A DNA stretch of 64,000 bases from SB15 sp964639245 (lineage in GTDB: Bacteria; Chloroflexota; Anaerolineae; Aggregatilineales; J027). Of the stretch, positions 41,599 to 50,248 are shown in pieces. The stretch covers positions 1 to 64,000 of the forward strand of contig CAZXCU010000005.1 in the NCBI GenBank assembly GCA_964639245.1, in the 5' to 3' direction. The number at the start of each line of letters is the position of its first letter. The first letter of the stretch is position 1. Made by a program: the position numbers and the translations under genes. The notes below the pieces were generated by a model. It was not told where the DNA came from, searched no databases, and saw only the letters and a program-made list of their open reading frames with translations.

Positions 41599-44418
41599 TT
41601 ACCCCGGTGAAGTTTGTAGTCGAACAGTTTCAACGGTGTCAAATAACACCCGTCCATCAAGCATCAGTGAAATCGGCACCGCCACCGCCGAGGGCATCCC
41701 GCCACCCCCGCCACCGCCCGCCGTCATGGAGCCGAGCTGGTGATTGGCAACAATCCGCCCCGCGCTCGGCGCAACAAACAATTCAGGCCCGCGTTCGCCC
41801 ACCCATGAAACTTCCCCGCTCCCCATGAGACCGCCGGACGCATTCCCATCAAACCCCATAATCTCAATGGCTTTGTCCACAATCCCCCCGGGACCCGATT
41901 TGATTTCGGCGATCAGGTTGGCAATCTGCTCCAAGGCCGTTGGCACTTTAATCCGGTCTAACACTTGGATGAAAGCGTCAATGAAGTCAGGCAGCGCCTT
42001 GGTTGACCCCTCAATGGCGCTCCAGATAGATTGCAGAGACGATAGCGCCTCGGGAACTTTGATATTTTTCATGTTCTCCCCAATGGCAAAGATGTTGCCG
42101 GGGATACCACCCACCGCCCCAGCAACCGTGGTGAAAATGGTGGAGAAGAGATTCAGCGCGTCAGGAATGGTCAGCATTCCCAAATTTTCAACAATGCTCA
42201 CAATCGCACCGGGAACGGCTCGGATGTCATCTTTCAACGTATTGAAGGTGTCTTTTAGCAGGGTAATCGTGTCTGGCACGCTCACCGTCTGCATCATTTC
42301 CACAATGTTTTGTATCTTTTGTGGCACTTCCCCGACGGCATCACGGATTGCTCCAAAAGCATCCTTAACGCCTGTAATGCCCTCAGAGACGCTTATTCCG
42401 GTGGTCGACTCAATGACCCCATCAATGAAGCCCGGAATAGCAGAAATGGCGGTTTTGGCTAAATCCCACACCCCGCCCCATGAGCGCAGGCCATCAGTAA
42501 TCCCTACGCCGTTGGTGGATTCGACCAGTCCGTCAATCGCCCCCGGAAGCGCATTAACCGCCGTTTTCGCGTTGTCGAAAACCCCGCCCCACGATTTCAA
42601 GCCTTCGGGAACATCAATGCCAGTGGCTTTTTCAATCAGCGCATCAATCGCACCGGGCAGCGCATCCACGGCAATCTTGGCTAAATCCCAAACGCCTGAC
42701 CACGCTTTTAATCCCTCATCGACATTGATTTCAACGCCTGCAATGTCGAGCAGTTCTTGGGCCAGTCCTTTAGGAATAGCAATGAGCGCATTGGCAATTC
42801 CTTGAAATGCCCCTGCGACATCCCCCTCGCGGATGGCATCGCCTGTCTGGGTGACGGCATCTTTTAGCCCGCCGAAGTTGGTTTCATAGGCGACCACCAG
42901 CGCCATGACCGCCGCAATTGCAAGCATGGCGGGTAAAAAGGCAATAAACATAGCGGCAGCAGAGGCGATAAAGGCACTGGCAGAAGCCCACGCTGCGGCT
43001 GCCATCCCACTTAGCGCGACGACAAGAGCGGCAATGCCTGCGTTAATCAACGGGCCCGCGATAAAGCCAAGTGCAGTAATGATAAACGCCCAGCTTTCAG
43101 GCGATAGTTTTTTTGTGAAGTCAATAATGGGGTCTAAAACACCTTCAATGGTGTCGGCAATGTCGCCGGCGGTTTCGACCCCCTCGCCGAGGGTTTCAAA
43201 AAAGAGAGTGAAGGCGGGTTCCCCTTCGCTTTCTAACCACGCGCTGACATCTTCCATGACAGGCACGAGCTTGTCCGCGAGTTGGGTGATGAAGGGAGTC
43301 AGGAAGTTGGCGAGCAGGGTGAGACCAGTGCGCTTCAGACGTTCCCAGGCAGGCGCGAGACCGCTTTGCATCGCATCGCCCGCCGCGTCGGTTGCGCCGT
43401 CCACTTCACCGAGCGCCTCGGCGGTACTGTCAAGAGCGAGAATGGCATCTTCGCCCAAGTCCTCCCACTGTGTGCCAAAGATAGCAACCCCCGCCGCATT
43501 CCGCTCTATTGGGTCTTCAATGGCGTTCAGGTCTTCAAGTACGCTGTCAAACACATCGGCTGCGGTGGCATCGCCGTCTTGAAATGCGGCAAATAAATCC
43601 TGCGTATTTTTGGTCAGCGTGCCAATCGCGTCTGCACTCGTACCGTCGGTGAGGCGAATATTGAATTCTCGTAGGGCATCGCCAACCACATCGGTGTTAA
43701 ACGCGCCTGCCTCAAGGCCGCTGTTCAAAATTGCCAGCGACTCTTCCGCCGTGAAGCCCATCTGCTCAAAGTTACCCGCGTACTCGTTGAGCGTATCCAG
43801 CAAATCACCCGCCGGGTCGCCTGTGGTCTGGAATCCAGTGGTAATCAGGTCAAAGGCTTTTTCCCCGTCAATGCCAAACTTCTCCATGAGTGTGTTGGCA
43901 GTCCGGGTCGATTCGGCAACATCGGCATCAAACACATCGGAGAGGATCAGGGCATTGGTGGTAATGTTTTCCAGTTCTGCGCCGCTTGCCCCGGTGATGC
44001 GCTCCACCTGACTCATCGAGCCAACTACGGTGTCAATCGAATCGCCCCAGCCAGAGGTAAAAACATCTTGAGCAATGTCGCGGTATTCGGCAAGTTCGGC
44101 GTTGGTCTCGCCGGTCTGCGCTTGGAATTTGCCCAGCGCCGAGTCCCATGCAAAAACTTGGTCAACCCCGGCAAGAGCAACTGTGACAAGCCCAATCCCT
44201 GCCGCAAATCCCGACAAGGCAGTAAGGCCATTTCTCAGCATTTCACCCATCCGGCCAAAACCGCCCGTGGCTTTGTCCGAGCCAGTCTCGGCGCGGCTGC
44301 CAGACGTTTCTACGTCGTCTAGCGCGTCACTCATGCTGCCCAAGCTGTCAACGGCTTTGTCGATGTCTTTGACATCGGACTCGGCGCTGATTTCAAGGGA
44401 TTCGCTGTAGGTTGCCAT
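41599..44418 (-). CDS. Tape measure protein with 37-residue tandem repeats
   Basis: 939 residues, the longest gene of the phage, just after the tail chaperones and before the tail-tip gene. A coiled N-terminus, a TP901-like region (GVDQVFAWDSALGKFQAQTG), a hydrophobic stretch (AALVVALSGMAAAAWASASA) and a helical repeat region are typical of siphovirus tape measures, which set tail length. Seven in-phase repeats of exactly 37 residues lie at 41935-42711. A Gly-rich linker (GGGGGGG) precedes the C-terminal strand. Confidence 0.9.
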   Translation of the reverse strand: MATYSESLEISAESDVKDIDKAVDSLGSMSDALDDVETSGSRAETGSDKATGGFGRMGEMLRNGLTALSGFAAGIGLVTVALAGVDQVFAWDSALGKFQAQTGETNAELAEYRDIAQDVFTSGWGDSIDTVVGSMSQVERITGASGAELENITTNALILSDVFDADVAESTRTANTLMEKFGIDGEKAFDLITTGFQTTGDPAGDLLDTLNEYAGNFEQMGFTAEESLAILNSGLEAGAFNTDVVGDALREFNIRLTDGTSADAIGTLTKNTQDLFAAFQDGDATAADVFDSVLEDLNAIEDPIERNAAGVAIFGTQWEDLGEDAILALDSTAEALGEVDGATDAAGDAMQSGLAPAWERLKRTGLTLLANFLTPFITQLADKLVPVMEDVSAWLESEGEPAFTLFFETLGEGVETAGDIADTIEGVLDPIIDFTKKLSPESWAFIITALGFIAGPLINAGIAALVVALSGMAAAAWASASAFIASAAAMFIAFLPAMLAIAAVMALVVAYETNFGGLKDAVTQTGDAIREGDVAGAFQGIANALIAIPKGLAQELLDIAGVEINVDEGLKAWSGVWDLAKIAVDALPGAIDALIEKATGIDVPEGLKSWGGVFDNAKTAVNALPGAIDGLVESTNGVGITDGLRSWGGVWDLAKTAISAIPGFIDGVIESTTGISVSEGITGVKDAFGAIRDAVGEVPQKIQNIVEMMQTVSVPDTITLLKDTFNTLKDDIRAVPGAIVSIVENLGMLTIPDALNLFSTIFTTVAGAVGGIPGNIFAIGENMKNIKVPEALSSLQSIWSAIEGSTKALPDFIDAFIQVLDRIKVPTALEQIANLIAEIKSGPGGIVDKAIEIMGFDGNASGGLMGSGEVSWVGERGPELFVAPSAGRIVANHQLGSMTAGGGGGGGMPSAVAVPISLMLDGRVLFDTVETVRLQTSPG
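41935..42711 (-). repeat. Seven 111-bp tandem repeats in the tape measure gene
   Basis: Each unit is 37 codons with a conserved layout: aromatic residue near position 8, PG or P at 19, and a V/I-P-E/D-A/G ending. The first three are close (LKAWSGVWDLAKIAVDALPG, LKSWGGVFDNAKTAVNALPG, LRSWGGVWDLAKTAISAIPG); the other four have diverged. A degenerate eighth unit precedes them. Confidence 0.88.
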
Positions 44419-44421
44419 GCG

Positions 44422-44694
44422 TTACTTTCGTAGCCTTTGTTTGTCTTTCAGGGCTTCATTCACATACCGTGCGGCTAAACGATGCTCGTCCAACTTCCAT
44501 GAGGGCAGTTGTGTGCTATCGCCAACGTGATAGCCCATCGCCTGATAGGGAATGCCTTCACGTTGCTCAAAATATTCGTTCAGAATGCGGATCGCTTGGG
44601 CGTAAAGGGGTTTTTCGTCGTCGGGTTTGCCCTCAAGCGTGACACGCGCATCGTAAATTACGACGTTTCGGGCAATTCGCTCGAGGATTTCTCC
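44422..44694 (-). CDS. Tail chaperone T extension, reached by -1 frameshift
   Basis: The -1 frame relative to the upstream chaperone gene is open for 90 codons (GEILERIARNVVIYDARVTL to ALKDKQRLRK) and ends 4 nt before the tape measure start. It has no start codon or ribosome-binding site of its own. Ribosomes slipping at CCCTTTG (44700-44694) would make a fusion of about 218 residues, as with lambda gpG-T. Such T domains recruit the tail tube around the tape measure. Confidence 0.75.
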   Translation of the reverse strand, partial: GEILERIARNVVIYDARVTLEGKPDDEKPLYAQAIRILNEYFEQREGIPYQAMGYHVGDSTQLPSWKLDEHRLAARYVNEALKDKQRLRK

Positions 44695-45077
44695 AAAGGG
44701 CTGTCGTGTTTTGCGCCGTCCATGCGTCGCATCACCCCGCTGATTTCTTTCAAAACCGCGTCGTCGTGATGGGCGGGCATCCGGCGCAGATTGGATGCGC
44801 TTAGCGTTTCCTCATGCGACCAGCGCACAATGAACACTTTTTTCAAGTTCAGGTTGTACTTGGCGGTGTTCATCGCCACATTGACAGTTGCATCGGGGTC
44901 ATCGCGTTCGGCTTGGCTGCGCGGCATTTCCATGCGGACAGCTTCCTGACGGATCTGGTCGCGTTCAAAACCCGTCAGTTCGGTTTTAATTTCATACCAA
45001 TCGCCGTCCACCTCAATGGTTTTGGTGAAACGCGGTAGGGCAAAGCCTGTTCTATCATCAACGGCAAGTAAGGGCAA
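44658..45077 (-). CDS. Tail assembly chaperone G-like protein
   Basis: 139 residues between the tail tube and tape measure genes, the usual place of the gpG-type chaperone. The protein opens with strands (FTKTIEVDGDWYEIKTELTG) and continues as helix. The slippery heptamer C-CCT-TTG lies at codons 127-128, twelve codons before the stop. The normal product ends at TAA 44658. Confidence 0.8.
   Translation of the reverse strand: MPLLAVDDRTGFALPRFTKTIEVDGDWYEIKTELTGFERDQIRQEAVRMEMPRSQAERDDPDATVNVAMNTAKYNLNLKKVFIVRWSHEETLSASNLRRMPAHHDDAVLKEISGVMRRMDGAKHDSPLEKSSSELPETS
44694..44700 (-). promoter_or_regulatory. Programmed -1 frameshift site (CCCTTTG)
   Basis: The heptamer fits the canonical X-XXY-YYZ form with X=C, Y=T, Z=G. 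Pro-tRNA and Leu-tRNA would re-pair on CCC and TTT. Confidence 0.72.
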
Positions 45078-45089
45078 AGCGGGTCTCCT

Positions 45090-46136
45090 TTAATAGCTGG
45101 TTGCGGTATCGCGGATGGTGATACCGAGCGCATGATTGACGGTTGAATGCACAATCCCGGTGGCCTGTACGGTTTGCACACGCCGTTTTTGCTCGCCCGA
45201 AATATCGGGATAATCGGCCTGCCGGAAGGAGAGACTGGGCAGCGTCAACTTGAACATGTAATTGAGCGCCCCTTCAATTAGCCCGCCCGTGAGCGTCAGC
45301 ACAAAGGCCGCGTTCGATCCCGTGCGAGCGTGGTCATAGAACGTGGTCAGGAAAGAAGTCATGTCCACATCAAATTGAATGGACACATCAAATTCCTGCG
45401 CGGCAATCACGCCAGGTGTGCGGTCAGCCACCAAGAAATGTGCCTGCTCCAGCTTGTTTTCAATTGTGATTTCCACACTCTCGACTTTGGTTTGCGTGGT
45501 GGGGGAAGTCACGCTCATTTGTTTGCTCGTGCCGTCAATAGCAACCGTACCGCCCGTCGTCACCACCGCATCATAGAAGAGGTATGGGCGCAGCGTGGAA
45601 CTGATATACGTCGGACTGCTGATGACGGCAGGGGATGCACCGCCGTTGTAAATCCATGTTCCGCCTGCGGGTGCTTCATCCTTACACAGGTAGTCCATGG
45701 CGATGTTGACCGTTTCACCCTTGACGGCCTTAATCACCAATTTGGAGAAGGATGCACTCAAGACATTGACCGCCTGCGAAGCGGTTTGTTTGTACTGCAT
45801 CGACATGCTTTTGAGGGCTGAGTCGGAGGCCAGTAAAAACGCATGTTCCCGCGATAGTGTTCCGCCACCGGGTGTCGTCGTGGTAATGTCGGACAATCCC
45901 GCCGCTTTCAGAAACATGCCTACTTTGTCGGGCCACAGATCCATTTCAATTGACCCGGACGGCGCTTTGCTCGATAGGTACGAATTCGCCAGCGCTCGCC
46001 CCTTGCCCGTATAACGCTTGTCCAGATACTCTTGCCCTGTGGCGATATTTGCTTTCAAGATGGGGAAGGCGGTGTCGGGTGTGACAAACGTTCCAAAGGT
46101 GGTTTCTGCTTTGACGATTAAATGTTCATCTGCCAT
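45090..46136 (-). CDS. Major tail tube protein
   Basis: 348 residues, beta-rich (GSIEMDLWPDKVGMFLKAAG, KVESVEITIENKLEQAHFLV, FVLTLTGGLIEGALNYMFKL), just upstream of the tail chaperones. Size and place match tail tube proteins of siphoviruses with an extra surface domain. The conserved RYTGKGRALA segment near residue 41 is like the N-terminal arm of these proteins. Confidence 0.82.
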   Translation of the reverse strand: MADEHLIVKAETTFGTFVTPDTAFPILKANIATGQEYLDKRYTGKGRALANSYLSSKAPSGSIEMDLWPDKVGMFLKAAGLSDITTTTPGGGTLSREHAFLLASDSALKSMSMQYKQTASQAVNVLSASFSKLVIKAVKGETVNIAMDYLCKDEAPAGGTWIYNGGASPAVISSPTYISSTLRPYLFYDAVVTTGGTVAIDGTSKQMSVTSPTTQTKVESVEITIENKLEQAHFLVADRTPGVIAAQEFDVSIQFDVDMTSFLTTFYDHARTGSNAAFVLTLTGGLIEGALNYMFKLTLPSLSFRQADYPDISGEQKRRVQTVQATGIVHSTVNHALGITIRDTATSY

Positions 46137-46166
46137 GTTTTACCTCACTGAAAATAAAAACGCCGC

Positions 46167-46361
46167 TTATTCGGACGCGGCGCTTTCCTTTTTGGGATTG
46201 GGTTTGCTGGGTGGCTTGGGCGGGTCAAGTGACAAGCCGAAGCCCGTCATCACCACTTCATCGGCCTGCTCATCGGGCATTTCAAAGTGTTCCCCATAAG
46301 CGCGGTTGCCATAGACTGGGATATAAACCCCCATCGGCTCAATCACATAGACCTTTTTCAC
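46167..46361 (-). CDS. Small phage protein of unknown function
   Basis: 64 residues between the tail tube and tail-terminator-like genes. A strand-rich first half and a Pro/Lys tail (PPKPPSKPNPKKES). Its start overlaps the upstream stop by 4 nt. Confidence 0.6.
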   Translation of the reverse strand: MKKVYVIEPMGVYIPVYGNRAYGEHFEMPDEQADEVVMTGFGLSLDPPKPPSKPNPKKESAASE

Positions 46362-46849
46362 GTTTTGGCCTCCTGAATTTCACATGAAAACGATACAACA
46401 CCGTAATTTTGAAAACTGTTTTGGCGGGCTGTGCGGCTATCAATGCCATACTCGATATTTCCGCCAATAATGAACCGCCGCACGGCCCATGATGCCCCGG
46501 TTAAACCCGCCAGATCGCGGTTGACGCGCTGACCGAACAGCTTCACACAGCTATCCACCAGTTCTTGAACCGTCAGGTAGCCGGGAACATCCACCTTGCG
46601 GGCAGTCAGGGTAATGACTTCCTGCTCAGAGGTGTTGAAACGAATGGCTCCGAGGTACGTGCGAATCACCAAGCCAGTTTGCTCACTCGGCTCGGCCTCA
46701 CTGGTAATCGTGACTTCGGCAAACGGAAACCATGCCAGCGGCACGGTATATTGAAACCCCCGCACGGCTGCTTTCAGGCTGTCGAAGTTGCTGTCCGCCA
46801 GCAAAATATCGCGGATTTTGTTTTCAATATCCCCTTTGGGAGCTGCCAT
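46358..46849 (-). CDS. Probable tail terminator / minor tail protein
   Basis: 163 residues. An N-terminal helix (IENKIRDILLADSNF), a central strand set (FAEVTITSEAEP) and a helix (LTVQELVDSCVKLFGQRV) resemble the tail-completion proteins found between head connector and tail tube genes. Called from place and overall pattern. Confidence 0.55.
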   Translation of the reverse strand: MAAPKGDIENKIRDILLADSNFDSLKAAVRGFQYTVPLAWFPFAEVTITSEAEPSEQTGLVIRTYLGAIRFNTSEQEVITLTARKVDVPGYLTVQELVDSCVKLFGQRVNRDLAGLTGASWAVRRFIIGGNIEYGIDSRTARQNSFQNYGVVSFSCEIQEAKT

Positions 46850-47346
46850 TATTCCAGTCCTAAATGCTTGCGAACAATGCGGGTGAACTCGGCTTTGTCA
46901 CGTTGCTGCAAAATCACCATGATACGTCGCGGCATTTTATTGCCCTGCCCGTCGTCCTGCTGGTGGTATTTGAAATAAGGGACATTATTCACAATTCGCA
47001 AAAAAGATTTATCAGTCTGGGTGCGAAATCCCCCGCGCAACTTGCCTGACCGTTGCAGAATGGGATGCGACCCGCCAAAGCCAAGCCGGATACGCTGCCG
47101 TACTGTGGACGGAGCAAGCGGTTTCCATGCGTCAGGTCGGCCTTCGCTTTGAAAGTTGCGGTCAATCGAGCGCAGCATATACTGCCCGAATTCATCAAAC
47201 ACGGGTTGCAGGTTTTTGGCACTGGTTTTGAAGTTGTCCAACCGTGCCAGCCAGCGCTCCGTTTCTTCCCCTTCAAAATTAAAATGCAGGGACGCACCCG
47301 CCAGCTTGATGCGGGTATCACGGGCAAAACGCGGTCTACGGGGCAT
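46849..47346 (-). CDS. Phage virion morphogenesis / HK97 gp10-like protein
   Basis: The signature FGQYMLRSIDRNFQSEGRPDAWKPL, then TVRQRIRLG and ILQRSGKLRG, is that of the phage tail completion family (PF05069-like), which helps join head and tail. Basic overall (165 residues). It overlaps the next start by one base. Confidence 0.75.
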   Translation of the reverse strand: MPRRPRFARDTRIKLAGASLHFNFEGEETERWLARLDNFKTSAKNLQPVFDEFGQYMLRSIDRNFQSEGRPDAWKPLAPSTVRQRIRLGFGGSHPILQRSGKLRGGFRTQTDKSFLRIVNNVPYFKYHQQDDGQGNKMPRRIMVILQQRDKAEFTRIVRKHLGLE

Positions 47347-47726
47347 TATTTACCCGCATTCCCTTTCCCGATGAATTTAGGGCGAGTTACATTAAACACA
47401 GTCGCGTTCCAATTGAAAATCATGTAACGTCCATGTGTGGTCGAATAGGGGTTGTCCAATTTCCAAGCCAGCATCGCTTCAAAATCAGCGTTATTTTGGA
47501 GACTGTTCAGGGTGTCAAATTGCGTTTCAAAGCGCAGATCTGCAATGACACCGCCTACTATTCTGGCTTCGAACTCAAAAGTATAAAGCGGTTCGCGTCC
47601 CTCATCATGCTCGCTAACTTCAATCCTTGTGAGGGAAAGTCCATAAAAGCGTTTTTCCTGATTCGGGTTGAGCAATTGACCAAAATTGAATCGGGACAGA
47701 ACTTCAAAATATTTGGCTTCAATCAT
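47346..47726 (-). CDS. Phage head-tail region protein, unknown function
   Basis: 126 residues from the ATG at 47726, preceded by AGGAGGTG; the longer frame to 47792 lies inside the upstream gene. Alternating strands and loops (YGLSLTRIEVSEHDEGREPL, FNWNATVFNVTRPKFIG). No family recognised; its place suggests a connector or minor tail part. Confidence 0.6.
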   Translation of the reverse strand: MIEAKYFEVLSRFNFGQLLNPNQEKRFYGLSLTRIEVSEHDEGREPLYTFEFEARIVGGVIADLRFETQFDTLNSLQNNADFEAMLAWKLDNPYSTTHGRYMIFNWNATVFNVTRPKFIGKGNAGK

Positions 47727-48003
47727 GAGGTCGCACCTCCTCGAAATGTTCATAGGGGTCAACTTCGACTTCAACAGTGTAATCCATTGCAAACCATCCT
47801 TTGCCCCTTCGGAATATCACGGTTTTAGCGGTCTCAATAAATCCCAATACTTGAGGAGATTTATCAGATTTGTAAATAATCCCTATCTCCCAGCCTTGGA
47901 TGAATTCCATTGCGTCGGCAAGCGTATCAAACTCAGATTGGTAGTTTTCACCGCCGATTACAAATAAATCATCGTTGTTATTTGCATAAATATAATAGGG
48001 CAT
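47719..48003 (-). CDS. Small phage protein of unknown function
   Basis: 94 residues overlapping the next gene by 8 nt and the previous one by one base. Beta-rich and acidic (YYIYANNNDDLFVIGGENYQ). No family recognised. Confidence 0.6.
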   Translation of the reverse strand: MPYYIYANNNDDLFVIGGENYQSEFDTLADAMEFIQGWEIGIIYKSDKSPQVLGFIETAKTVIFRRGKGWFAMDYTVEVEVDPYEHFEEVRPHD

Positions 48004-48416
48004 TAATACTCTCCACTGTCCTCAGTTCCCAGCCGACGCGCCCGTCGGATACGCGCCACGCTCGGCTGCTGGTCAACCAGTGTGATATTGCCCGCCTTCA
48101 GGTCTTTCAGGAATTCCCGCCAGCCGGACAACTCTTCCCGCGCCGATTCGGACACCCCCTCAAACCCCAACACTTGGAAGAGGGTCAGCAAGGCCACCTT
48201 GTTAGCCACCTTGCCTTTAATCAGAGCCATGTCATCGGCGTTGGTTGCCGGAACAGTGCTGTAGCCCGCCTGACGCAGCGCGGCATTAACTTCCGATTCA
48301 GACTCGGTAATCCATTCCGCCACCTGTGTCTCGCTGGGGTCGCTGGATGCGCCGATGGTGAAAGCGACATAGCGCGGGATTCGCGCCTGCACATCGCCTT
48401 TATCTGCATAAGCCAT
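48003..48416 (-). CDS. Head-tail connector (gp6/gp15-like)
   Basis: 137 residues, mostly helical: AYADKGDVQARIPR at the N-terminus, WITESESEVNAALRQAGYS, and a long helix region, as in the connectors of HK97 and SPP1 that plug the portal. It follows the capsid genes as expected. Confidence 0.7.
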   Translation of the reverse strand: MAYADKGDVQARIPRYVAFTIGASSDPSETQVAEWITESESEVNAALRQAGYSTVPATNADDMALIKGKVANKVALLTLFQVLGFEGVSESAREELSGWREFLKDLKAGNITLVDQQPSVARIRRARRLGTEDSGEY

Positions 48417-48422
48417 CGGCAG

Positions 48423-48626
48423 CTATTCCTTGGTCGGTTCGGGCTTTTTCGGCGGTTCGGGCTTTTTCGGCGGTTCGGCTTTGGGCGGGGCAGCACATTT
48501 GGCACACAGCCCTCCGCCGTTGCGGGCTTGGTCGTAATTCGCGGCGAAGACGGGAGCGCCCAAAGGAATATCTTTGCCGCACTGGGTGCAACTGACCCCT
48601 TTGTCTTTCATTTCAAATGCTTGCAT
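48423..48626 (-). CDS. Small zinc-ribbon protein with PEPPKK repeats
   Basis: 67 residues from the ATG at 48626 (GAGGAG upstream). Two CxxC pairs (SCTQCGKD and LCAKCAAP) form a zinc ribbon; the C-terminus is a short tandem repeat (PPKKPEPPKKPEPTKE) encoded by an 18-bp DNA repeat. Possibly a capsid-associated or head-maturation protein. Confidence 0.6.
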   Translation of the reverse strand: MQAFEMKDKGVSCTQCGKDIPLGAPVFAANYDQARNGGGLCAKCAAPPKAEPPKKPEPPKKPEPTKE

Positions 48627-48673
48627 CGCGCATCTCCTCAAAAATCGGGTAGGACATGCCTACCCGTTAAGCG

Positions 48674-49786
48674 TTAATTGATGGTTGGGACGGTGTAATT
48701 GCCAGACGCAGCAAAATAGCAGGCGTAGCCATTCAGCCGATTGCCCACGCCAACTCCGAATTCATGGAGCAGGTAGATAAATCGTAGGGGTTGGTTGCTA
48801 TCCGGGTCGGCTTTGGGGATTGCACCCATGCCGTAATCCATCGAATACCGAACCCGCAAGGGGCTGCGCTGGTCGCCATTGCCGTAGGACTTCCACATGC
48901 CGAGATAGGCCGTCGGCAAAAACGGCGTGACGTACAAATTGACCAGTCCGTAATCGGTTTCGTAGAAACCAATCAGGCGATCATCTTGCAAGGCCGCGGT
49001 CATTTGACCATACGGTTGCCCGGCGTTGGCGGTTGCCACATATTCAACCCCGCGATTGGGCTTGATGAATTTGGTCAACGCGGTATAGGTGGCAATATCC
49101 GCCAGAGGAACAAGCGCGTGATACGGGGCTAAAATGCCGTGTTCCCACATGTGCTTTGCGCCTGCGACAAGGGCATCGGCATGATTGCTCGTCCCTTTGC
49201 GGTCAAAGTGGGTGTGGCTGTTGGCGAAGGTCTGCCCGTTGTAGGGCGGAGGGGTGAAGTCAATGTCGCTGGTCGTACCGTCCACCAAGGGTGCATCTTT
49301 GCCGGATGTGCCAACAGTGTTATAGGCGGTACTGAAAAAGCGGGTCAGCAACCGTCGCGGGAAATTCGTCCGCACATCCGCCAGCGCATCGGCAATGTCC
49401 TGTTCGATCTGGATCATGCGTGCCTTACGCAGAAAATCTTCCGTCCACCCCAAGCCACGGTCATACGATTTGAGGGGCAGCATGTGACCTGACGTGGAGC
49501 CGCGCCGCGCATCTGCCCGGCGGTATTCCGTCCGTTCTTCCATGCCGTTTGTCACCCCTTGCCCGTACTCAACGGCGGCTTCGGTGGTGGGCGACCAAAG
49601 CGTGCCAAACACCGGGTCACTCATCATGACTTGGTTGTTTTGGTTCACGCCTTCGACCAGCAGATTCAACACATCGGCATAGGTGGTGGATTGTTCCGCC
49701 GCAAGACGGAGTTTGGTCAATTCACCTGCGTCAATCCCCGACGGCAGCGCGAATTGTTTCATGTCAGCAGGGCCCAAAAGTGCCAT
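48674..49786 (-). CDS. Major capsid protein
   Basis: 370 residues in the canonical place after scaffold and decoration genes. The N-terminal arm (LTKLRLAAEQSTTYADVLNLL), an E-loop-like stretch (EYRRADARRGSTSGHMLPLK), a spine-helix region and the P/A-domain region (HALVPLADIATYTALTKFIK) fit an HK97-fold capsid protein. No separate protease gene is seen next to it. Confidence 0.82.
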   Translation of the reverse strand: MALLGPADMKQFALPSGIDAGELTKLRLAAEQSTTYADVLNLLVEGVNQNNQVMMSDPVFGTLWSPTTEAAVEYGQGVTNGMEERTEYRRADARRGSTSGHMLPLKSYDRGLGWTEDFLRKARMIQIEQDIADALADVRTNFPRRLLTRFFSTAYNTVGTSGKDAPLVDGTTSDIDFTPPPYNGQTFANSHTHFDRKGTSNHADALVAGAKHMWEHGILAPYHALVPLADIATYTALTKFIKPNRGVEYVATANAGQPYGQMTAALQDDRLIGFYETDYGLVNLYVTPFLPTAYLGMWKSYGNGDQRSPLRVRYSMDYGMGAIPKADPDSNQPLRFIYLLHEFGVGVGNRLNGYACYFAASGNYTVPTIN

Positions 49787-49819
49787 GTTCGTATCTCCTT
49801 ATGAATGAATTCGCTCAGC

Positions 49820-50248
49820 TTAGACGGCGGTAGGCACGACCATTTGTGGCTGCACGTAAAGCACCGTGTCGCTTTCCGCATAGCCGACGATGTAATTGAA
49901 ATCACCAGTTGTGGCGGACGGGGTTTGGTCGAGTGCCCCCGCGGTGGGGCTAACGTAGACAGGTGCGCCGTCGGTTAAGCCCGTTGAAATTTCAACGGGG
50001 CCGTGAACCACCACATCGCACATTTCATCCACTGCGGCAGTGGTTGCGCCGTGGGTGGCGACTGCGACCACAACCCCACGGGCTTGGCACTGCGCCACAT
50101 CGTCGGCATCTGCCAATTCGATTTTGCCCGCGCTGGTCACATAAACGGGTTTGCCGACGGCAACATTGGTACTCGCGGCTTTATACCGCCGGATGATCGC
50201 CCCGTGCAGAGGGCGGACTTTACTGGCAGTGATGCTAATGGCTGCCAT
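49820..50248 (-). CDS. Capsid decoration-like protein (DUF2190 type)
   Basis: 142 residues, Ala/Val-rich beta protein (AVGKPVYVTSAGKIELADAD, GPVEISTGLTDGAPVYV) with the repeated V-x-V-x-G pattern of DUF2190-type head decoration proteins. It lies between scaffold and capsid genes. Confidence 0.75.
   Translation of the reverse strand: MAAISITASKVRPLHGAIIRRYKAASTNVAVGKPVYVTSAGKIELADADDVAQCQARGVVVAVATHGATTAAVDEMCDVVVHGPVEISTGLTDGAPVYVSPTAGALDQTPSATTGDFNYIVGYAESDTVLYVQPQMVVPTAV

Noticed and set aside
41744..43582. Two long rightward frames (353 and 225 codons) opposite the tape measure gene
   Set aside because: Composition mirrors the Ala/Gly/Ile-rich tape measure; Ser/Pro/Ala-rich shadow with no domain.
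44412..44642. 76-codon rightward frame near the tail chaperones
   Set aside because: Antisense to the T extension, which has the better claim through the slippery site and place.
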